From: Methylophaga sp.
GTDB lineage: Bacteria > Pseudomonadota > Gammaproteobacteria > Nitrosococcales > Methylophagaceae
Assembly (NCBI RefSeq): GCF_030651745.1
Contig: NZ_JAUSCC010000076.1
Coordinates: 1-56,921 of the forward strand
Direction: 5' to 3'
Length of the DNA: 56,921 nt
This document shows positions 1-10,006 of the stretch, one piece after another. Every line of letters begins with the position of its first letter. The first letter of the stretch is position 1. The notes under the pieces are model-generated. The model worked only from the letters and a program-made list of their open reading frames with translations. It searched no databases and had not been told where the DNA came from. The position numbers and the translations under genes are program-made.

Positions 1-396
1 GGCATTTGTCTTGGCATGCAAGCTTTATTAACTCATAGTCAGGAAAACCAAGGTTCTGATGGTTTAAATAACATCAGTGGTGATGTGGTGTATTTTGACA
101 AAGCGGTAGAACAGGGACTAAAAGTGCCCCATATGGGTTGGAATCAAGTTGAACAGACTTATGCTCATCCTTTATGGCAGGATATTGAACAAAACAGTCG
201 TTTTTACTTTGTTCACAGTTTTTATGTTAAACCTGTAGATGAAGGGAAAGTGTCGGGCCGTAGTCAGTACGCATTACCGTTTGCAGCGGCACTGGCACAA
301 GAAAACCTGTTTGCCGTACAGTTTCACCCTGAAAAGAGCCAGCATGCCGGCTTGCAGTTATTGAAAAATTTTATTAACTGGGACGGTCAGTCCTGA
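1..396 (+). CDS. hisH: Imidazole glycerol phosphate synthase glutaminase subunit HisH (5' end cut off)
   Basis: This is the C-terminal part of HisH, the glutamine amidotransferase that feeds ammonia to HisF in histidine synthesis. The frame is open from base 1 and begins with [10 protein letters not shown], the nucleophile elbow holding the catalytic cysteine. The other two triad residues are visible in the FHPEKS motif near the end (His and Glu). The start codon lies before the window, so the ATG at base 16 is internal. hisA follows 25 bases after the stop, in the same operon. Identity is firm because of the motifs and the hisA-hisF neighbours. Confidence 0.95.
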   Translation, partial: GICLGMQALLTHSQENQGSDGLNNISGDVVYFDKAVEQGLKVPHMGWNQVEQTYAHPLWQDIEQNSRFYFVHSFYVKPVDEGKVSGRSQYALPFAAALAQENLFAVQFHPEKSQHAGLQLLKNFINWDGQS

Positions 397-421
397 CAAA
401 TTGTTTGATGGAGAAAGCGTT

Positions 422-1171
422 ATGTTATTAATCCCTGCCATTGATCTTAAAGAGGGTCACTGCGTTCGATTGCGTCAGGGACGCATGGAAGATAACACTG
501 TATTTTCAGAGGATCCGTTGGCCGTAGCAACCCGCTGGGTTGAAGCTGGTGCCAAACGATTGCATATGGTGGATCTGGACGGTGCTTTTGCGGGAAATCC
601 TGTTAACGCTGATGTTATTCATCGAATCTGTGCAGCTTTTCCTGACTTGGATGTTCAGGTGGGCGGCGGCATACGTGATGAAGACACCATTCAAACCTAT
701 CTTGATGCCGGCGTTCGTTATGTGATTATTGGCACCAAAGCCATTAACGCACCGCACTTTGTCGGTGATGTCTGTGCTGAGTTTCCAGGCCATATTATTG
801 TTGGACTGGATGCCAAAGATGGCAAAGTTGCCATTGATGGTTGGTCTAAATTATCCAACCACGATGTAATCGATATTGCCCAGCAATTTGAGCAGGACGG
901 GGTAGAAGCCATTATTTACACTGACATCAGCCGTGACGGCATGATGCAAGGGGTCAATTTGCAGTCCACTCGTGATCTGGCACGCGCCATCAATATCCCG
1001 GTCATCGCTTCTGGCGGCGTAACCAACTATGACGATATCAAAGCACTTTGCCATTACGAATCAGAAGGTGTGATGGGCGCTATTATTGGTCGAGCCATCT
1101 ATGAAGGCACTATTGATTTGGCAGAAGGCCAATCATTAGCCGATCGTTTAAATCCGCCTCTGCAATTCTGA
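422..1171 (+). CDS. hisA: Phosphoribosylformimino-5-aminoimidazole carboxamide ribotide isomerase HisA
   Basis: HisA is the (beta/alpha)8-barrel isomerase that converts ProFAR to PRFAR in histidine synthesis. The protein begins [20 protein letters not shown], with the catalytic Asp in the AIDL strand. It carries the second half-barrel signature [12 protein letters not shown] and the phosphate loop ASGGV. The ATG at 422 is preceded by GGAGAAA (410-416) and gives 249 residues, the usual family length. A longer reading from a TTG at 401 only adds seven atypical residues. hisF begins two bases after its stop. Confidence 0.96.
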   Translation: MLLIPAIDLKEGHCVRLRQGRMEDNTVFSEDPLAVATRWVEAGAKRLHMVDLDGAFAGNPVNADVIHRICAAFPDLDVQVGGGIRDEDTIQTYLDAGVRYVIIGTKAINAPHFVGDVCAEFPGHIIVGLDAKDGKVAIDGWSKLSNHDVIDIAQQFEQDGVEAIIYTDISRDGMMQGVNLQSTRDLARAINIPVIASGGVTNYDDIKALCHYESEGVMGAIIGRAIYEGTIDLAEGQSLADRLNPPLQF

Positions 1172-1172
1172 T

Positions 1173-1946
1173 ATGGCTCTGGCAAAACGCATAATTCCCT
1201 GTCTGGATGTTGATGCCGGTCGTGTTGTTAAAGGCGTTCAGTTTGTCGATATACGTGATGCCGGTGATCCGGTAGAAATTGCCAAACGTTATGATGAACA
1301 GGGTGCCGATGAGCTGACCTTTCTGGATATCACCGCAACACATCACAACCGCGATACGATGGAAGATGTGGTCAAAGCCGTTGCCAGCCAGGTATTTATT
1401 CCACTCACCGTTGGGGGCGGCATTAGAACCGTCGCGGATATTCGTCGCATGCTAAATGCTGGCGCCGATAAAGTAGGCATTAATTCCGCTGCGGTTAAAA
1501 ATCCGGATTTTGTTCGTGAAGCAGCTGAAAAGTTTGGTTCGCAATGCATAGTTGTAGCAATTGATGCCAAACGAGTTTCTGCGGTTGGGGAAACACCAAG
1601 ATGGGAAATTTTTACCCATGGAGGCCGAGAAGCAACCGGTATTGATGCGGTTGAATGGGCCAAAAAAATGGTTGAACTGGGTGCTGGTGAGATCCTGTTA
1701 ACCAGCATGGATAGAGATGGCACTAAATCTGGTTTTGATTTGGAACTCACCCGTGCTGTTAGTGATGCTGTTGTTGTTCCTGTTATCGCTTCCGGCGGTG
1801 TCGGTAAATTGCAGGATCTGACTGATGGCATCAAGCTGGGACATGCTGATGCCGTGTTGGCCGCTAGCATTTTCCATTTTGGTGAACATACCGTGGGTGA
1901 AGCCAAACAGCAAATGGCTGAGCAGGGTATTGAGGTTCGATTATGA
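1173..1946 (+). CDS. hisF: Imidazole glycerol phosphate synthase cyclase subunit HisF
   Basis: HisF is the cyclase half of the HisHF enzyme; it uses ammonia from HisH to make imidazole glycerol phosphate and AICAR from PRFAR. The 257-residue barrel starts [20 protein letters not shown], where the CLDVD Asp is the first catalytic acid. The second lies in the VVAIDAK strand. The [12 protein letters not shown] and ASGGVG phosphate-binding loops are present. The stop overlaps the hisI start by four bases (ATGA), indicating translational coupling. A 206-residue reverse frame inside it is a shadow. Confidence 0.97.
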   Translation: MALAKRIIPCLDVDAGRVVKGVQFVDIRDAGDPVEIAKRYDEQGADELTFLDITATHHNRDTMEDVVKAVASQVFIPLTVGGGIRTVADIRRMLNAGADKVGINSAAVKNPDFVREAAEKFGSQCIVVAIDAKRVSAVGETPRWEIFTHGGREATGIDAVEWAKKMVELGAGEILLTSMDRDGTKSGFDLELTRAVSDAVVVPVIASGGVGKLQDLTDGIKLGHADAVLAASIFHFGEHTVGEAKQQMAEQGIEVRL

Positions 1947-2326
1947 GTGCATGGCTGGATCAAGTAAATTGGGGTGGAGATGGGTTAGCCCCCGTTATCA
2001 CACAAGAATTTTCGACCAAGCAAGTACTTACTTTAGCCTGGATGAACCGAGAGTCATTACAACTAACCGCTGAAACCGGTCATGCTGTGTACTGGTCACG
2101 CTCTCGTCAAAAAATCTGGCATAAAGGTGAACAATCCGGACATCAGCAACTCATTAAGTCGATACGCATTGACTGTGATCAAGATGCCATTTTGCTTGAA
2201 GTTGAACAGCTCGGTGGCATTGCTTGTCATACTGGTCGCCATCATTGTTTTTTTCTCGAACTAAAAGAGGGAGAATGGCAAACCACAGAACCAGTCCTCA
2301 AAAATCCTGACGAGATTTACCGATGA
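1943..2326 (+). CDS. hisI: Phosphoribosyl-AMP cyclohydrolase HisI
   Basis: HisI opens the purine ring of PR-AMP, the third step of histidine synthesis. It is a zinc enzyme. The 127-residue protein holds the CDQDA and [13 protein letters not shown] motifs, which supply the metal-binding cysteines and histidine. The cyclohydrolase is separate from HisE here, as in Pseudomonas, and not fused as in enterics. It overlaps hisF and hisE by four bases at each end, so the block is translationally coupled. Confidence 0.96.
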   Translation: MSAWLDQVNWGGDGLAPVITQEFSTKQVLTLAWMNRESLQLTAETGHAVYWSRSRQKIWHKGEQSGHQQLIKSIRIDCDQDAILLEVEQLGGIACHTGRHHCFFLELKEGEWQTTEPVLKNPDEIYR

Positions 2327-2643
2327 GTGATACATTGCAGAAGCTGATGCAGGTGCTGAATGAGCGTAAAAACGCCGATGCTGACAGCTCTTATGTCGCC
2401 AGCCTGTATACTGCAGGCACTGATAAAATCCTCAAAAAACTGGGCGAAGAAGCCACCGAAACGATTATCGCGGGAAAGGCCGGAGACAAAGATCAAATTG
2501 TCTACGAAACCGCCGACCTTTGGTTTCACTCCATGGTTTTACTGGCGCATAATGACATTCCGCTAGATGCCGTTTTAAAGGAGCTGGAGCGTCGCTTTGG
2601 CTTGTCCGGGCATGATGAAAAGGCCAGTAGGAGCAAAAAATGA
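2323..2643 (+). CDS. hisE: Phosphoribosyl-ATP pyrophosphatase HisE
   Basis: HisE hydrolyses PR-ATP to PR-AMP and pyrophosphate, the second step of histidine synthesis. This 106-residue all-alpha MazG-type protein shows the family pattern [18 protein letters not shown], with clustered acidic residues for magnesium, followed by the YETADLWFH helix. It starts within the hisI stop and ends within the start of the HIT gene (both four-base overlaps). A stand-alone HisE next to hisI and tat genes is the Pseudomonas-type arrangement. Confidence 0.95.
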   Translation: MSDTLQKLMQVLNERKNADADSSYVASLYTAGTDKILKKLGEEATETIIAGKAGDKDQIVYETADLWFHSMVLLAHNDIPLDAVLKELERRFGLSGHDEKASRSKK

Positions 2644-2978
2644 CCGACTGTATTTTCTGTAAAATTATTGCTAGTGAGATCCCGTCCTCAAAAGTATACG
2701 AGGACGAGCTGATTTATGTATTTAAGGATATTAACCCAAAAGCCGATGTGCACTTGTTAGTCATTCCAAAACAACATATTGCACGACTGGATCATCTGGA
2801 TCAGACTCATCAGACGCTGATTGCACATATGTTCCTCAAACTTCCAGCTCTGGCAATGTCGCAAGGTCTGGAAACCGGTTTCCGTACCATTATTAATACT
2901 GGTCCCGGCGGCGGACAGGAAGTAGATCATTTACACATTCATTTGCTAGGCGGTAAAAATCTGCCCGGCTTTCATTAG
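2640..2978 (+). CDS. hinT: HIT-family nucleotide-binding protein (HinT type)
   Basis: This is a histidine-triad protein of the HinT/PKCI branch, which hydrolyses nucleoside phosphoramidates such as AMP-lysine. The protein is 112 residues. It starts [20 protein letters not shown] and ends with the triad [10 protein letters not shown], whose last histidines form the active site. It sits between hisE and tatA and overlaps hisE by four bases. Its physiological substrate here cannot be read from sequence. The symbol follows family convention. Confidence 0.9.
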   Translation: MTDCIFCKIIASEIPSSKVYEDELIYVFKDINPKADVHLLVIPKQHIARLDHLDQTHQTLIAHMFLKLPALAMSQGLETGFRTIINTGPGGGQEVDHLHIHLLGGKNLPGFH

Positions 2979-2987
2979 GAGCACATC

Positions 2988-3230
2988 ATGGGTTTTGGTG
3001 GAATCAGTGTATGGCAGTTGTTGATCGTTCTGGTCATTGTCATCTTACTTTTCGGCACTAAAAAACTTCGCTCTCTGGGCGGTGATCTCGGCAGTGCTAT
3101 CCGTAGCTTTAAAGCCTCTGTACGTGAAGGCGAAGATGAGAAAAAAGATGAAGCCGGTAATCTGAAACATGACAATGAAACCGAGCAGCATAAACAGCAA
3201 CACGAAGAACACGACTCTACTAAACGCTAA
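2988..3230 (+). CDS. tatA: Sec-independent translocase subunit TatA
   Basis: TatA is the small pore-forming subunit of the twin-arginine translocase, which exports folded proteins. The 80-residue protein has one N-terminal membrane helix (about residues 5-21), the conserved [16 protein letters not shown] hinge and amphipathic helix, and a highly charged Glu/Lys/His tail. A GGAGC ribosome site precedes the ATG. tatB and tatC follow directly. TatA and TatE cannot be told apart by sequence, but the operon context supports TatA. Confidence 0.95.
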   Translation: MGFGGISVWQLLIVLVIVILLFGTKKLRSLGGDLGSAIRSFKASVREGEDEKKDEAGNLKHDNETEQHKQQHEEHDSTKR

Positions 3231-3235
3231 CTATT

Positions 3236-3553
3236 GTGTTTGATATAGGTTTTTGGGAACTGTTGCTTATTGCCATTGTGGCATTGGTGGTTGTCGGTCC
3301 TGAAAGATTGCCGAAAGTGGTTCGTGTATGTGGTTTATGGATTGGCCGTGCCAATGCATCCCTGCAAGCGGTCAAGAATGATATCGCCAAAGAACTGCGA
3401 GCAGAAGAAATTAAACAAGCTTTCAAGAAGCCCGATGATTTACCCGATTTGAATGAAATCATTGATCTTGATGAACCAGTAAAACCTAAATCAAATCCAG
3501 AGAAATCTTTAGACGACTCGTTAGATAAAAAACAGGCCGATGATGGAAAATAG
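3236..3553 (+). CDS. tatB: Sec-independent translocase subunit TatB
   Basis: TatB pairs with TatC to form the receptor for twin-arginine signal peptides. It opens with [20 protein letters not shown], a single membrane helix with the conserved early Glu, followed by [10 protein letters not shown], the TatB signature hinge. The acidic C-terminal half is variable, as usual. The start is a GTG at 3236, five bases after the tatA stop. The last 14 bases overlap tatC, so the two are probably translated together. Confidence 0.94.
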   Translation: MFDIGFWELLLIAIVALVVVGPERLPKVVRVCGLWIGRANASLQAVKNDIAKELRAEEIKQAFKKPDDLPDLNEIIDLDEPVKPKSNPEKSLDDSLDKKQADDGK

Positions 3554-4286
3554 TGAACAACAACCACTGATTTCTCATCTGGTCGAGCTGCGGGATCGCC
3601 TGCTGAGAGGTATTCTGGCTATATTAATCGTAGCGATTTGCCTGTTGCCGTTCGCTAATGATTTATATCTTATTTTGTCTGCTCCATTGCTTGAGCACCT
3701 GCCAGAAACCAGTTCCATGATTGCCACTGAGGTGGCTTCACCATTTTTAACCCCGTTTAAATTGACCTTGACGGTTGCCATTATGCTGGCAATGCCCGTC
3801 TTGCTTTATCAGCTGTGGGCTTTTATAGCGCCCGGCCTTTATCAGCATGAAAGACGCATTGTTTTTCCACTGATGTTTGCCAGCACTGTCTTGTTTATCC
3901 TGGGGATCCTGTTCGCTTATTTTGTGGTGTTTCCACTGGTATTCGGCTTTCTGACGCAGGCTGCCCCCGAAGGTGTAGCAGTGATGACCGATATCAGCAG
4001 TTATCTTGATTTTGTATTAAAACTGTTTTTTGCATTCGGCCTGGCGTTTGAAGTGCCCATCGCAACACTGCTTTTGATCTGGACAGGTATTTCTACCCGA
4101 GAAAGTCTGGCTCAGAAACGTCCATACGTGATTGTCGGTGCGTTTGTTATTGGAATGCTGCTAACCCCGCCAGACGTCATCTCACAGACGTTATTAGCCG
4201 TACCAATCTGGTTATTATTTGAATTGGGGTTACTAGTTTCGCGGTTTATCCCCAGAAACAGAGATAAGTCAGAAACAACAGATTAA
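3540..4286 (+). CDS. tatC: Sec-independent translocase subunit TatC
   Basis: TatC is the polytopic receptor core of the Tat translocase. The 248-residue protein carries the hallmark [13 protein letters not shown] at its N terminus and six predicted membrane segments. The first loop contains [20 protein letters not shown], and [10 protein letters not shown] lies in the fourth segment. Two adjacent ATGs (3540 and 3543) could start it. It converges on the pentapeptide gene, and the stop codons of the two overlap. It closes the his-hinT-tat transcription unit. Confidence 0.97.
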   Translation: MMENSEQQPLISHLVELRDRLLRGILAILIVAICLLPFANDLYLILSAPLLEHLPETSSMIATEVASPFLTPFKLTLTVAIMLAMPVLLYQLWAFIAPGLYQHERRIVFPLMFASTVLFILGILFAYFVVFPLVFGFLTQAAPEGVAVMTDISSYLDFVLKLFFAFGLAFEVPIATLLLIWTGISTRESLAQKRPYVIVGAFVIGMLLTPPDVISQTLLAVPIWLLFELGLLVSRFIPRNRDKSETTD

Positions 4287-4627
4287 TCTTTGTAGCGCAA
4301 TCTGGTTCCATGCTGCAATGAAAGGGTTATTTCTTCGGCAGTTAACGGCGTCGGAAAATAAACTCCCGATATTTTTGCACCATGAATACTGGCACCGCGA
4401 AGACTGATTGCCTGACTGAAATCAATACCACGCAAATCAGCCTGACGGAAATAACTATTGCTGAAATCCAGTCCGCTGGCAATCAACCCCTGAAGATTAA
4501 GATGACGAAAATCACAGCTGGTTAAATCAACCGTTTCTCCCTTGGCGATCCGATGATTAAACTCTTCTATTTTTCCATCGCGCAATAACTGATAGAGAGG
4601 ATCTTGAGTGATTTTTGGTTCCGCCAT
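4283..4627 (-). CDS. Pentapeptide-repeat protein
   Basis: The 114-residue protein has a short run of pentapeptide repeats at about residues 37-90 (for example [29 protein letters not shown]), expected to fold as a right-handed quadrilateral beta helix. The N-terminal 35 residues are helical in character. No enzymatic motif is visible and the role is unknown. I chose the ATG at 4627 because a GAGG site lies six bases upstream; the open frame extends to a TTG at 4639. It is probably co-transcribed with the upstream small gene, eight bases away. Confidence 0.75.
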   Translation of the reverse strand: MAEPKITQDPLYQLLRDGKIEEFNHRIAKGETVDLTSCDFRHLNLQGLIASGLDFSNSYFRQADLRGIDFSQAISLRGASIHGAKISGVYFPTPLTAEEITLSLQHGTRLRYKD

Positions 4628-4635
4628 CTTAAACC

Positions 4636-4884
4636 TCAAACAGTAATATCAATTGTGCCACCCGGGTTTTCTGTATCAAAACCAGCCGCTTCGCTCTGAG
4701 TTGTTTCATTAACAACAGCAACGGTTTGCAAGCTGGTTGGCTCCTGCTCCTGAGCAACCGTTGTTGATGCTGTTTCACTGTTCTGTTGCACAGAGGTCTG
4801 ACGCCCCACCAACTGATTTTCTGAAGAAAGAGGGTTGGTCAATGTGGGCTGGCCGCTGAAAGGGGCAATACCTGGAATTTCCAT
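4636..4884 (-). CDS. Hypothetical low-complexity protein of 82 residues
   Basis: I do not recognise this protein. It starts MEIPGIAPFSGQPTLTNPLS and continues with a Gln/Thr/Ser/Glu-rich, probably disordered stretch to a C terminus reading GGTIDITV. No signal peptide or membrane segment is seen. The start at 4884 is set by a strong AGGAG site ten bases upstream; the open frame extends 16 codons further without another good site. It precedes the pentapeptide gene on the same strand. The 180 bases up to the divergent lipoprotein gene at 5065 must hold promoters for both directions, but none is clear enough to mark. Confidence 0.6.
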   Translation of the reverse strand: MEIPGIAPFSGQPTLTNPLSSENQLVGRQTSVQQNSETASTTVAQEQEPTSLQTVAVVNETTQSEAAGFDTENPGGTIDITV

Positions 4885-5064
4885 TTTGCTGCTCCTGAAA
4901 CGATATTTAGGATTACAGCTTACTCCGATCATTACTCAATTGTAAACGCAGGTTATTGAAAAACCATGTGTTTTCTCTCACTTTTAAGCAATCTAGGCAA
5001 ATACTATTCTTCGTCTGTTTTTATGCTATCGTTAAGCTGACCTCAAACTGAGGGGGAGCAGGTC

Positions 5065-6003
5065 ATGCGCTTGGGTAAACAGGTGGTTTTTCTGTTGGTT
5101 ATTACCAGCTTATTTGCTTGTGATTGGCAAATTGAAAAGCCGCTTAGGGTAGGGACTATTCCATGGGCCGGCTACGAGATACTTTATCTGGCGCGCGATC
5201 TTGCCTATTACGACGATTCTCAGATCCAGCTCAAAGAATTAACCACTACCACCGACATCTTGAATGCATTTCGGCAAGGCCAATTAGATGCCATTGCTGT
5301 AACGCTTGATGAGGCACTGCGATTAACGGAAAGCCAAGCTGATCTGAAATTTATTCTTATTTTCAATATCTCCGATGGCGCCGATAAGCTGATCGTGAAT
5401 CCCGACATAACGTCTCTTGCAGAACTGAAAGGGAAACGTATCGCAGTAGAGCAAAGCGGTGTCGGGGCTTATATGCTGTCTCAAGTGCTACAAATAGCAA
5501 ATTTAGCTCCAAGTGACACTATTATCATTCCATCCACCGTCAATCAGCATTCGATGATGCTAAATAGCGGAGAAGTCGATGCCGTTATCAGCTTTGATCC
5601 CATTGCCTATCAACTGCAAAAGCAGGGATATATAAATCTGCTGGATAGTCGCATGTTGCCAGGTCAGATAGTGGATGTTCTTATCACTAAAGACCTCGTG
5701 CTCAAGGAGCAACAGCAAAATCTTCAACATTTACTTCATGGTTACTGGAAAGCTCGAAAATACTTGGCGGACAATCCAGACGATGCTTTAAGCCGAATTG
5801 CGCCGCGTTTAGGTGTGTCAACCGAAGAACTCAGTCTTTTTTATCAAAATCTGATTTTGCCGGAACGCGAACAGCAACGGACGATTTTTAATCAACAGCT
5901 GGAAAAGATTATCGAACAGATGAGTGCGTTAATGATTGAATCCGGCCTGTTAAAAAATGCGATTGATAGTCAACCATTATTGGTTCATGACTCTTTGGAG
6001 TAA
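5065..6003 (+). CDS. NMT1/THI5-type periplasmic binding lipoprotein
   Basis: The protein resembles the periplasmic substrate-binding proteins of nitrate/sulfonate/thiamine-precursor ABC transporters (SsuA/THI5-like fold). After the signal peptide, RVGTIPWAGYEILYLARDLA is the typical first strand and helix; VISFDPIAYQ and the helical C-terminal half also fit. The lipobox is LFAC with Cys19 followed by Asp20; Asp at position +2 is the known inner-membrane retention signal of enteric lipoproteins. No ABC permease or ATPase gene is nearby. Instead the stop is three bases from a PAS/GGDEF/EAL gene, which suggests a sensory role upstream of c-di-GMP signalling. Ligand unknown. Confidence 0.8.
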   Translation: MRLGKQVVFLLVITSLFACDWQIEKPLRVGTIPWAGYEILYLARDLAYYDDSQIQLKELTTTTDILNAFRQGQLDAIAVTLDEALRLTESQADLKFILIFNISDGADKLIVNPDITSLAELKGKRIAVEQSGVGAYMLSQVLQIANLAPSDTIIIPSTVNQHSMMLNSGEVDAVISFDPIAYQLQKQGYINLLDSRMLPGQIVDVLITKDLVLKEQQQNLQHLLHGYWKARKYLADNPDDALSRIAPRLGVSTEELSLFYQNLILPEREQQRTIFNQQLEKIIEQMSALMIESGLLKNAIDSQPLLVHDSLE

Positions 6004-6006
6004 TGC

Positions 6007-9000
6007 ATGCATCCAATCAAGACCTATCAACTCACTTTATGGTTACCTCTCACCGTAACCTTATTATTTCTCAGTATTTTGGTGTTTTCTTCTGTCAGTG
6101 AATACCGGCATCGTCTCCATGATATAAAACAAGCATCGAAAATCCAGCTTCATGAAGCGGGATTGCAACTTGGCCATAGTATTGAATATGCCATTGCTAA
6201 TAATGATAACCAGCAAGCCAGAAGCAGTGTGGCACGTTTTTCCTTGCGTGCTGATTCTCAATTGGCCATCTTGATCAACAGCAATAATGTGATTGAATCT
6301 GCTTCCTATTTTATCTGGCAAAACCAACCAGCAGATAAAGTACTTGATGAAAGACTTCTGCAATATATTGAGCTTGCACGCTCGACCGAAAGCATCTTTG
6401 ACGATGAGAATGCTAAAAAGGGTTTATTGACCGTTGTTTTTCCATTATTAACATCAGATCAAGGCCACATTCTGGTTCTGCAGAGCTCCGTTAAACTTAA
6501 GTTACAAAAAGCTCGAATAGATACCATTACCGCGCTGATTCCAATTCTTTTGCTGATGGTACTGGGTAATCTTTTTTTAATCGCTCTGATTCGTAGACTG
6601 GTCACCACCCCGTTAAAGGCACTGCAAACTCTCTCGCAACAAATTCAAAACCAGCAATTTGATTTGACCAATCCGCTCACTGGCAACACCGAGCAGGCCC
6701 ATATAGGCAAAACATTGGTTGATGCCGCTCGCCAGTTACAATCGCATATCAGTATTTTGACTGAAAATGAACAGCGTCTGAGAATCACCTTGGAATCGAT
6801 TGGTGATGCCGTAATCGTCACCGATGCATCGGGCAATATCACTCGTATGAATCGAGTAGCCAGTGAATTAACTGCCTGGCATGAAAAAGATGCTATCGGC
6901 CAACCCTTGCCCAAAGTTTTTGATATTTATCAGGCTGATACCGGTGAAAAAATGACTAACCCGGTGGATCTCGTGCTTCAGAAAGGTGTAGTAGTTGAAT
7001 TATCCAACCATACCGTTCTGTTGGCTCGTAACGGTGAGCGTTATCACATATCGGATAGTGCGGCACCGATTCGGGTAGATCATCTTCGGCAAACTGAAAT
7101 CCTCGGCGTGATTCTGGTTTTCACCAATGTCACCCGCCAGTACCAGTTACGTCAGGAGCTACGTCAATCGGTAGATTTTTTGAAAAATCTACTGACGATA
7201 AGTCCATGTGTCACCTACATTCTGGACGTGAAACAGGGAACGCCTCCAGAATTTCTGCTTAGCTATATCAGTGAGTCGGTGAACCATTATTCGGGGCATG
7301 ACGCTGAATATTGGTTAAATAATCCACAGGCTTGGCAGCAATGCATCCACCCGAATGATATTAATAAAGTCCGCAGAACCTTATTCACTGTTTTACAAAC
7401 CGACAAACCCATCAGCAATCAATTCCGCTTTCGTCACCGTGACGGTCATTACATCACTGTTCAAGACCATCTCTCTGTTGTAAGAGATGAACAAACGTCA
7501 ATGCTGCAGATTGTCGGCGTAGCGTTGGATATCACTGAACAGAAGCAGACTGCCGAGCAAAATGCATTATTTGGTGAAATTCTTGAGCGCTCATTAAACG
7601 AAATCTATGTGTTTGATGCCCAGACTTTTAAATTTATTCAAGTAAACCATGGAGCAAAAACCAACCTCGGCTACAGTAGCGAAGAGTTACAAGAAATGAC
7701 GCCGGTTGATCTTAAAAAAGACTACAACATGGCCTCTTTTAAAGCGTTGATTTCACCACTGTTAAATGGCGAAACAGCAAGACTGATTTTCGAGACCAAT
7801 CATAGCCGTAAAGATGGCACACGCTATGATGTCCATGTGGATTTACAGACAGCAGAATATGGCGATAAATTGGTATTTATTGCGATTATTGAAGATATCA
7901 GTGAGCGTAAACTTGCCCAAAAAAACCTGCAACAGGAACGATCCTTATTAAGAAGCATTATTGATTCGTCGCCCGATTTAATTTTCTGTAAAGATGGTCA
8001 GGGAAGATACATTCGATGTAATCAGGCCGTGATGAGTTTTCTGGGTGCGGACGAACAAGAGATTATTGGCAAAACCGATTTTGACTTTTATCCGGAAAAA
8101 GAAGCACGTAAATTTCGGCATAGCGATCAACTCACATTACAGCACGGATCCAGTCAATTTTATGAAGAGCATAAATACACCGCCGATGGCCAACAGGTGT
8201 TTTTTGAAACACTGAAAACCCCGTTTAAAAATGAGTCTGGAGAAACCATTGGTGTGCTCGGCATCAGTCGTGATATCAGCCGCCAACATGAAACAGAAAA
8301 AGAATTACGACTCGCCAGTCTGGTATTTAACAATAGTAACGAAGGCATCATTATCACTGATCAGGATAATGTCATTATTACCGTCAATCCGGCTTTTACC
8401 GCCATGACCGGCTTTTCATTGGAAGAAGCGGTGGGCAAAAATCCTTCCATCTTAAGCTCTGGAATTCATGACCAATTTTTTTATGAACAAATGTGGGCTC
8501 AGCTGGAACAACAGGGCTTCTGGTCTGGCGAGGTACAAAACCGACGCAAAAACGGCGAAACCTATCCGCAATGGCTTTCCATTAGTCGCGTGGAAAATAC
8601 CCAACAGCAAACACATAACTATGTCGCCATCATGTCGGACATCAGCAAGTACCGCGAAGCGGAAGAGCAAATTAATTTCCTGGCCCACCACGACGTACTG
8701 ACCAGTTTGCCCAACCGTGCCTTACTTAAAGATCGTATTGGCCAGGCGTTGATTTCCGCAGAGCGTCATCAGCAAAAACTGGCATTGCTGTATCTGGATT
8801 TGGATCGGTTTAAATTTATCAATGACAGTCTAGGCCATGCGATAGGCGATAAATTACTGGTTAAAGTTGCCGAGAGATTATCCAAGCAGGTACGTGAAGA
8901 AGACACGGTATGCAGAACTGGTGGTGACGAGTTCATTATCTTACTGCCCGATACCGACGCAGATGGGGCCGGCCATGTTGCACAGAAACTAATCGAAAAC

Positions 9001-9981
9001 ATCACGACGTTGTTTGAAATTGACGGTAATCAGTTATTTGTCACGTTATCAATTGGTATCAGTATTTATCCTGATAATGGAGAGGATGCGGAAAGTCTTA
9101 ACAAACATGCAGATACCGCTATGTATCGGGCAAAACAGGCAGGGCGCAATCAATATCAGTTTTTTACCGCAGAAATGCATTCACAAATTGTTTATAAACT
9201 GGAACTGGAACATGCCTTACGATTTGCATTGAGTCGCGGCGAGCTTTCGTTGGTTTATCAACCGTTATTGGATATCAAACTGAATAAAATTACTGGCGCT
9301 GAAGCATTATTACGCTGGAAACATCCTGATTTAGGCATGATTTCGCCTTTCGATTTCATTCCCATTGCAGAAGAAACCGGCATGATCAATCCAATAGGCC
9401 AATGGATTTTGCATACGGCAATAGCACAATGTAAACAATGGATTGAGGCTAATCATGATTTAGTCATTGCGATAAATCTCTCCGCCGTACAGTTCAATAA
9501 CCCGTTATTAGTCAGCATGATTACTTCCATCCTGGATGAGTACCAATTTCCTGCAAACAATCTTGAGCTGGAGATTACCGAATCGGTCGCCATGATTAAT
9601 ATTGATTTGACTATCAAACAACTTAAAGCTCTGGCTGAAGCGGGGATCCGTTTATCTCTGGATGATTTTGGTACCGGTTATTCCTCTTTGAACTATCTGA
9701 AAAAATTTCCCATTGATAAGCTCAAAATTGATCAAAGCTTTGTATTTGACATGTTGGTTGATGAAGACGACGAGGCGATTGTCGATGCCGTAATAACCTT
9801 AGCCCGTTCATTAGGGCTTAAAACTCTGGCTGAGGGCGTGGAAACAATGGAACATTTGCACGCATTAAGAAATAAAGGTTGTGATTATATGCAGGGATTT
9901 TTGTTCAGTCGCCCGGTTCCTGCAGAACAGTTTATGCGTTTATTAAATCATCCACCGTTGGGTAATTTAGGCGTAGACTGA
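6007..9981 (+). CDS. Membrane-bound PAS-PAS-PAS-PAS-PAS-GGDEF-EAL c-di-GMP enzyme
   Basis: This 1324-residue protein likely makes and/or degrades cyclic di-GMP. Order of parts: membrane helix about 11-29, periplasmic domain about 30-170, second helix about 172-195, HAMP-like linker, then five PAS regions (about 256-375, 384-510, 516-635, 640-760, 766-885), GGDEF (about 890-1055) and EAL (about 1065-1315). The cyclase motif reads RTGGDEF, with an intact inhibitory site REED five residues before it. The phosphodiesterase part keeps EALLRW, INLSAVQFN, LEITES, DDFGTGYSS, KIDQSF and AEGVET, so both domains look active. It is paired three bases downstream of the binding lipoprotein. Confidence 0.93.
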   Translation: MHPIKTYQLTLWLPLTVTLLFLSILVFSSVSEYRHRLHDIKQASKIQLHEAGLQLGHSIEYAIANNDNQQARSSVARFSLRADSQLAILINSNNVIESASYFIWQNQPADKVLDERLLQYIELARSTESIFDDENAKKGLLTVVFPLLTSDQGHILVLQSSVKLKLQKARIDTITALIPILLLMVLGNLFLIALIRRLVTTPLKALQTLSQQIQNQQFDLTNPLTGNTEQAHIGKTLVDAARQLQSHISILTENEQRLRITLESIGDAVIVTDASGNITRMNRVASELTAWHEKDAIGQPLPKVFDIYQADTGEKMTNPVDLVLQKGVVVELSNHTVLLARNGERYHISDSAAPIRVDHLRQTEILGVILVFTNVTRQYQLRQELRQSVDFLKNLLTISPCVTYILDVKQGTPPEFLLSYISESVNHYSGHDAEYWLNNPQAWQQCIHPNDINKVRRTLFTVLQTDKPISNQFRFRHRDGHYITVQDHLSVVRDEQTSMLQIVGVALDITEQKQTAEQNALFGEILERSLNEIYVFDAQTFKFIQVNHGAKTNLGYSSEELQEMTPVDLKKDYNMASFKALISPLLNGETARLIFETNHSRKDGTRYDVHVDLQTAEYGDKLVFIAIIEDISERKLAQKNLQQERSLLRSIIDSSPDLIFCKDGQGRYIRCNQAVMSFLGADEQEIIGKTDFDFYPEKEARKFRHSDQLTLQHGSSQFYEEHKYTADGQQVFFETLKTPFKNESGETIGVLGISRDISRQHETEKELRLASLVFNNSNEGIIITDQDNVIITVNPAFTAMTGFSLEEAVGKNPSILSSGIHDQFFYEQMWAQLEQQGFWSGEVQNRRKNGETYPQWLSISRVENTQQQTHNYVAIMSDISKYREAEEQINFLAHHDVLTSLPNRALLKDRIGQALISAERHQQKLALLYLDLDRFKFINDSLGHAIGDKLLVKVAERLSKQVREEDTVCRTGGDEFIILLPDTDADGAGHVAQKLIENITTLFEIDGNQLFVTLSIGISIYPDNGEDAESLNKHADTAMYRAKQAGRNQYQFFTAEMHSQIVYKLELEHALRFALSRGELSLVYQPLLDIKLNKITGAEALLRWKHPDLGMISPFDFIPIAEETGMINPIGQWILHTAIAQCKQWIEANHDLVIAINLSAVQFNNPLLVSMITSILDEYQFPANNLELEITESVAMINIDLTIKQLKALAEAGIRLSLDDFGTGYSSLNYLKKFPIDKLKIDQSFVFDMLVDEDDEAIVDAVITLARSLGLKTLAEGVETMEHLHALRNKGCDYMQGFLFSRPVPAEQFMRLLNHPPLGNLGVD

Positions 9982-10006
9982 ACATACATTGGTAATGGAG
10001 CCGGAT

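Noticed and set aside
1343..1963. 206-residue open frame on the reverse strand inside hisF
   Set aside because: It lies fully opposite hisF, has no recognisable domain and low-complexity composition; hisF is certain.
5065..6003. Thiamine-precursor or nitrate ABC transporter binding protein
   Set aside because: No permease or ATPase gene is adjacent, and the tight link is to a signalling gene, so a transport role is not asserted.
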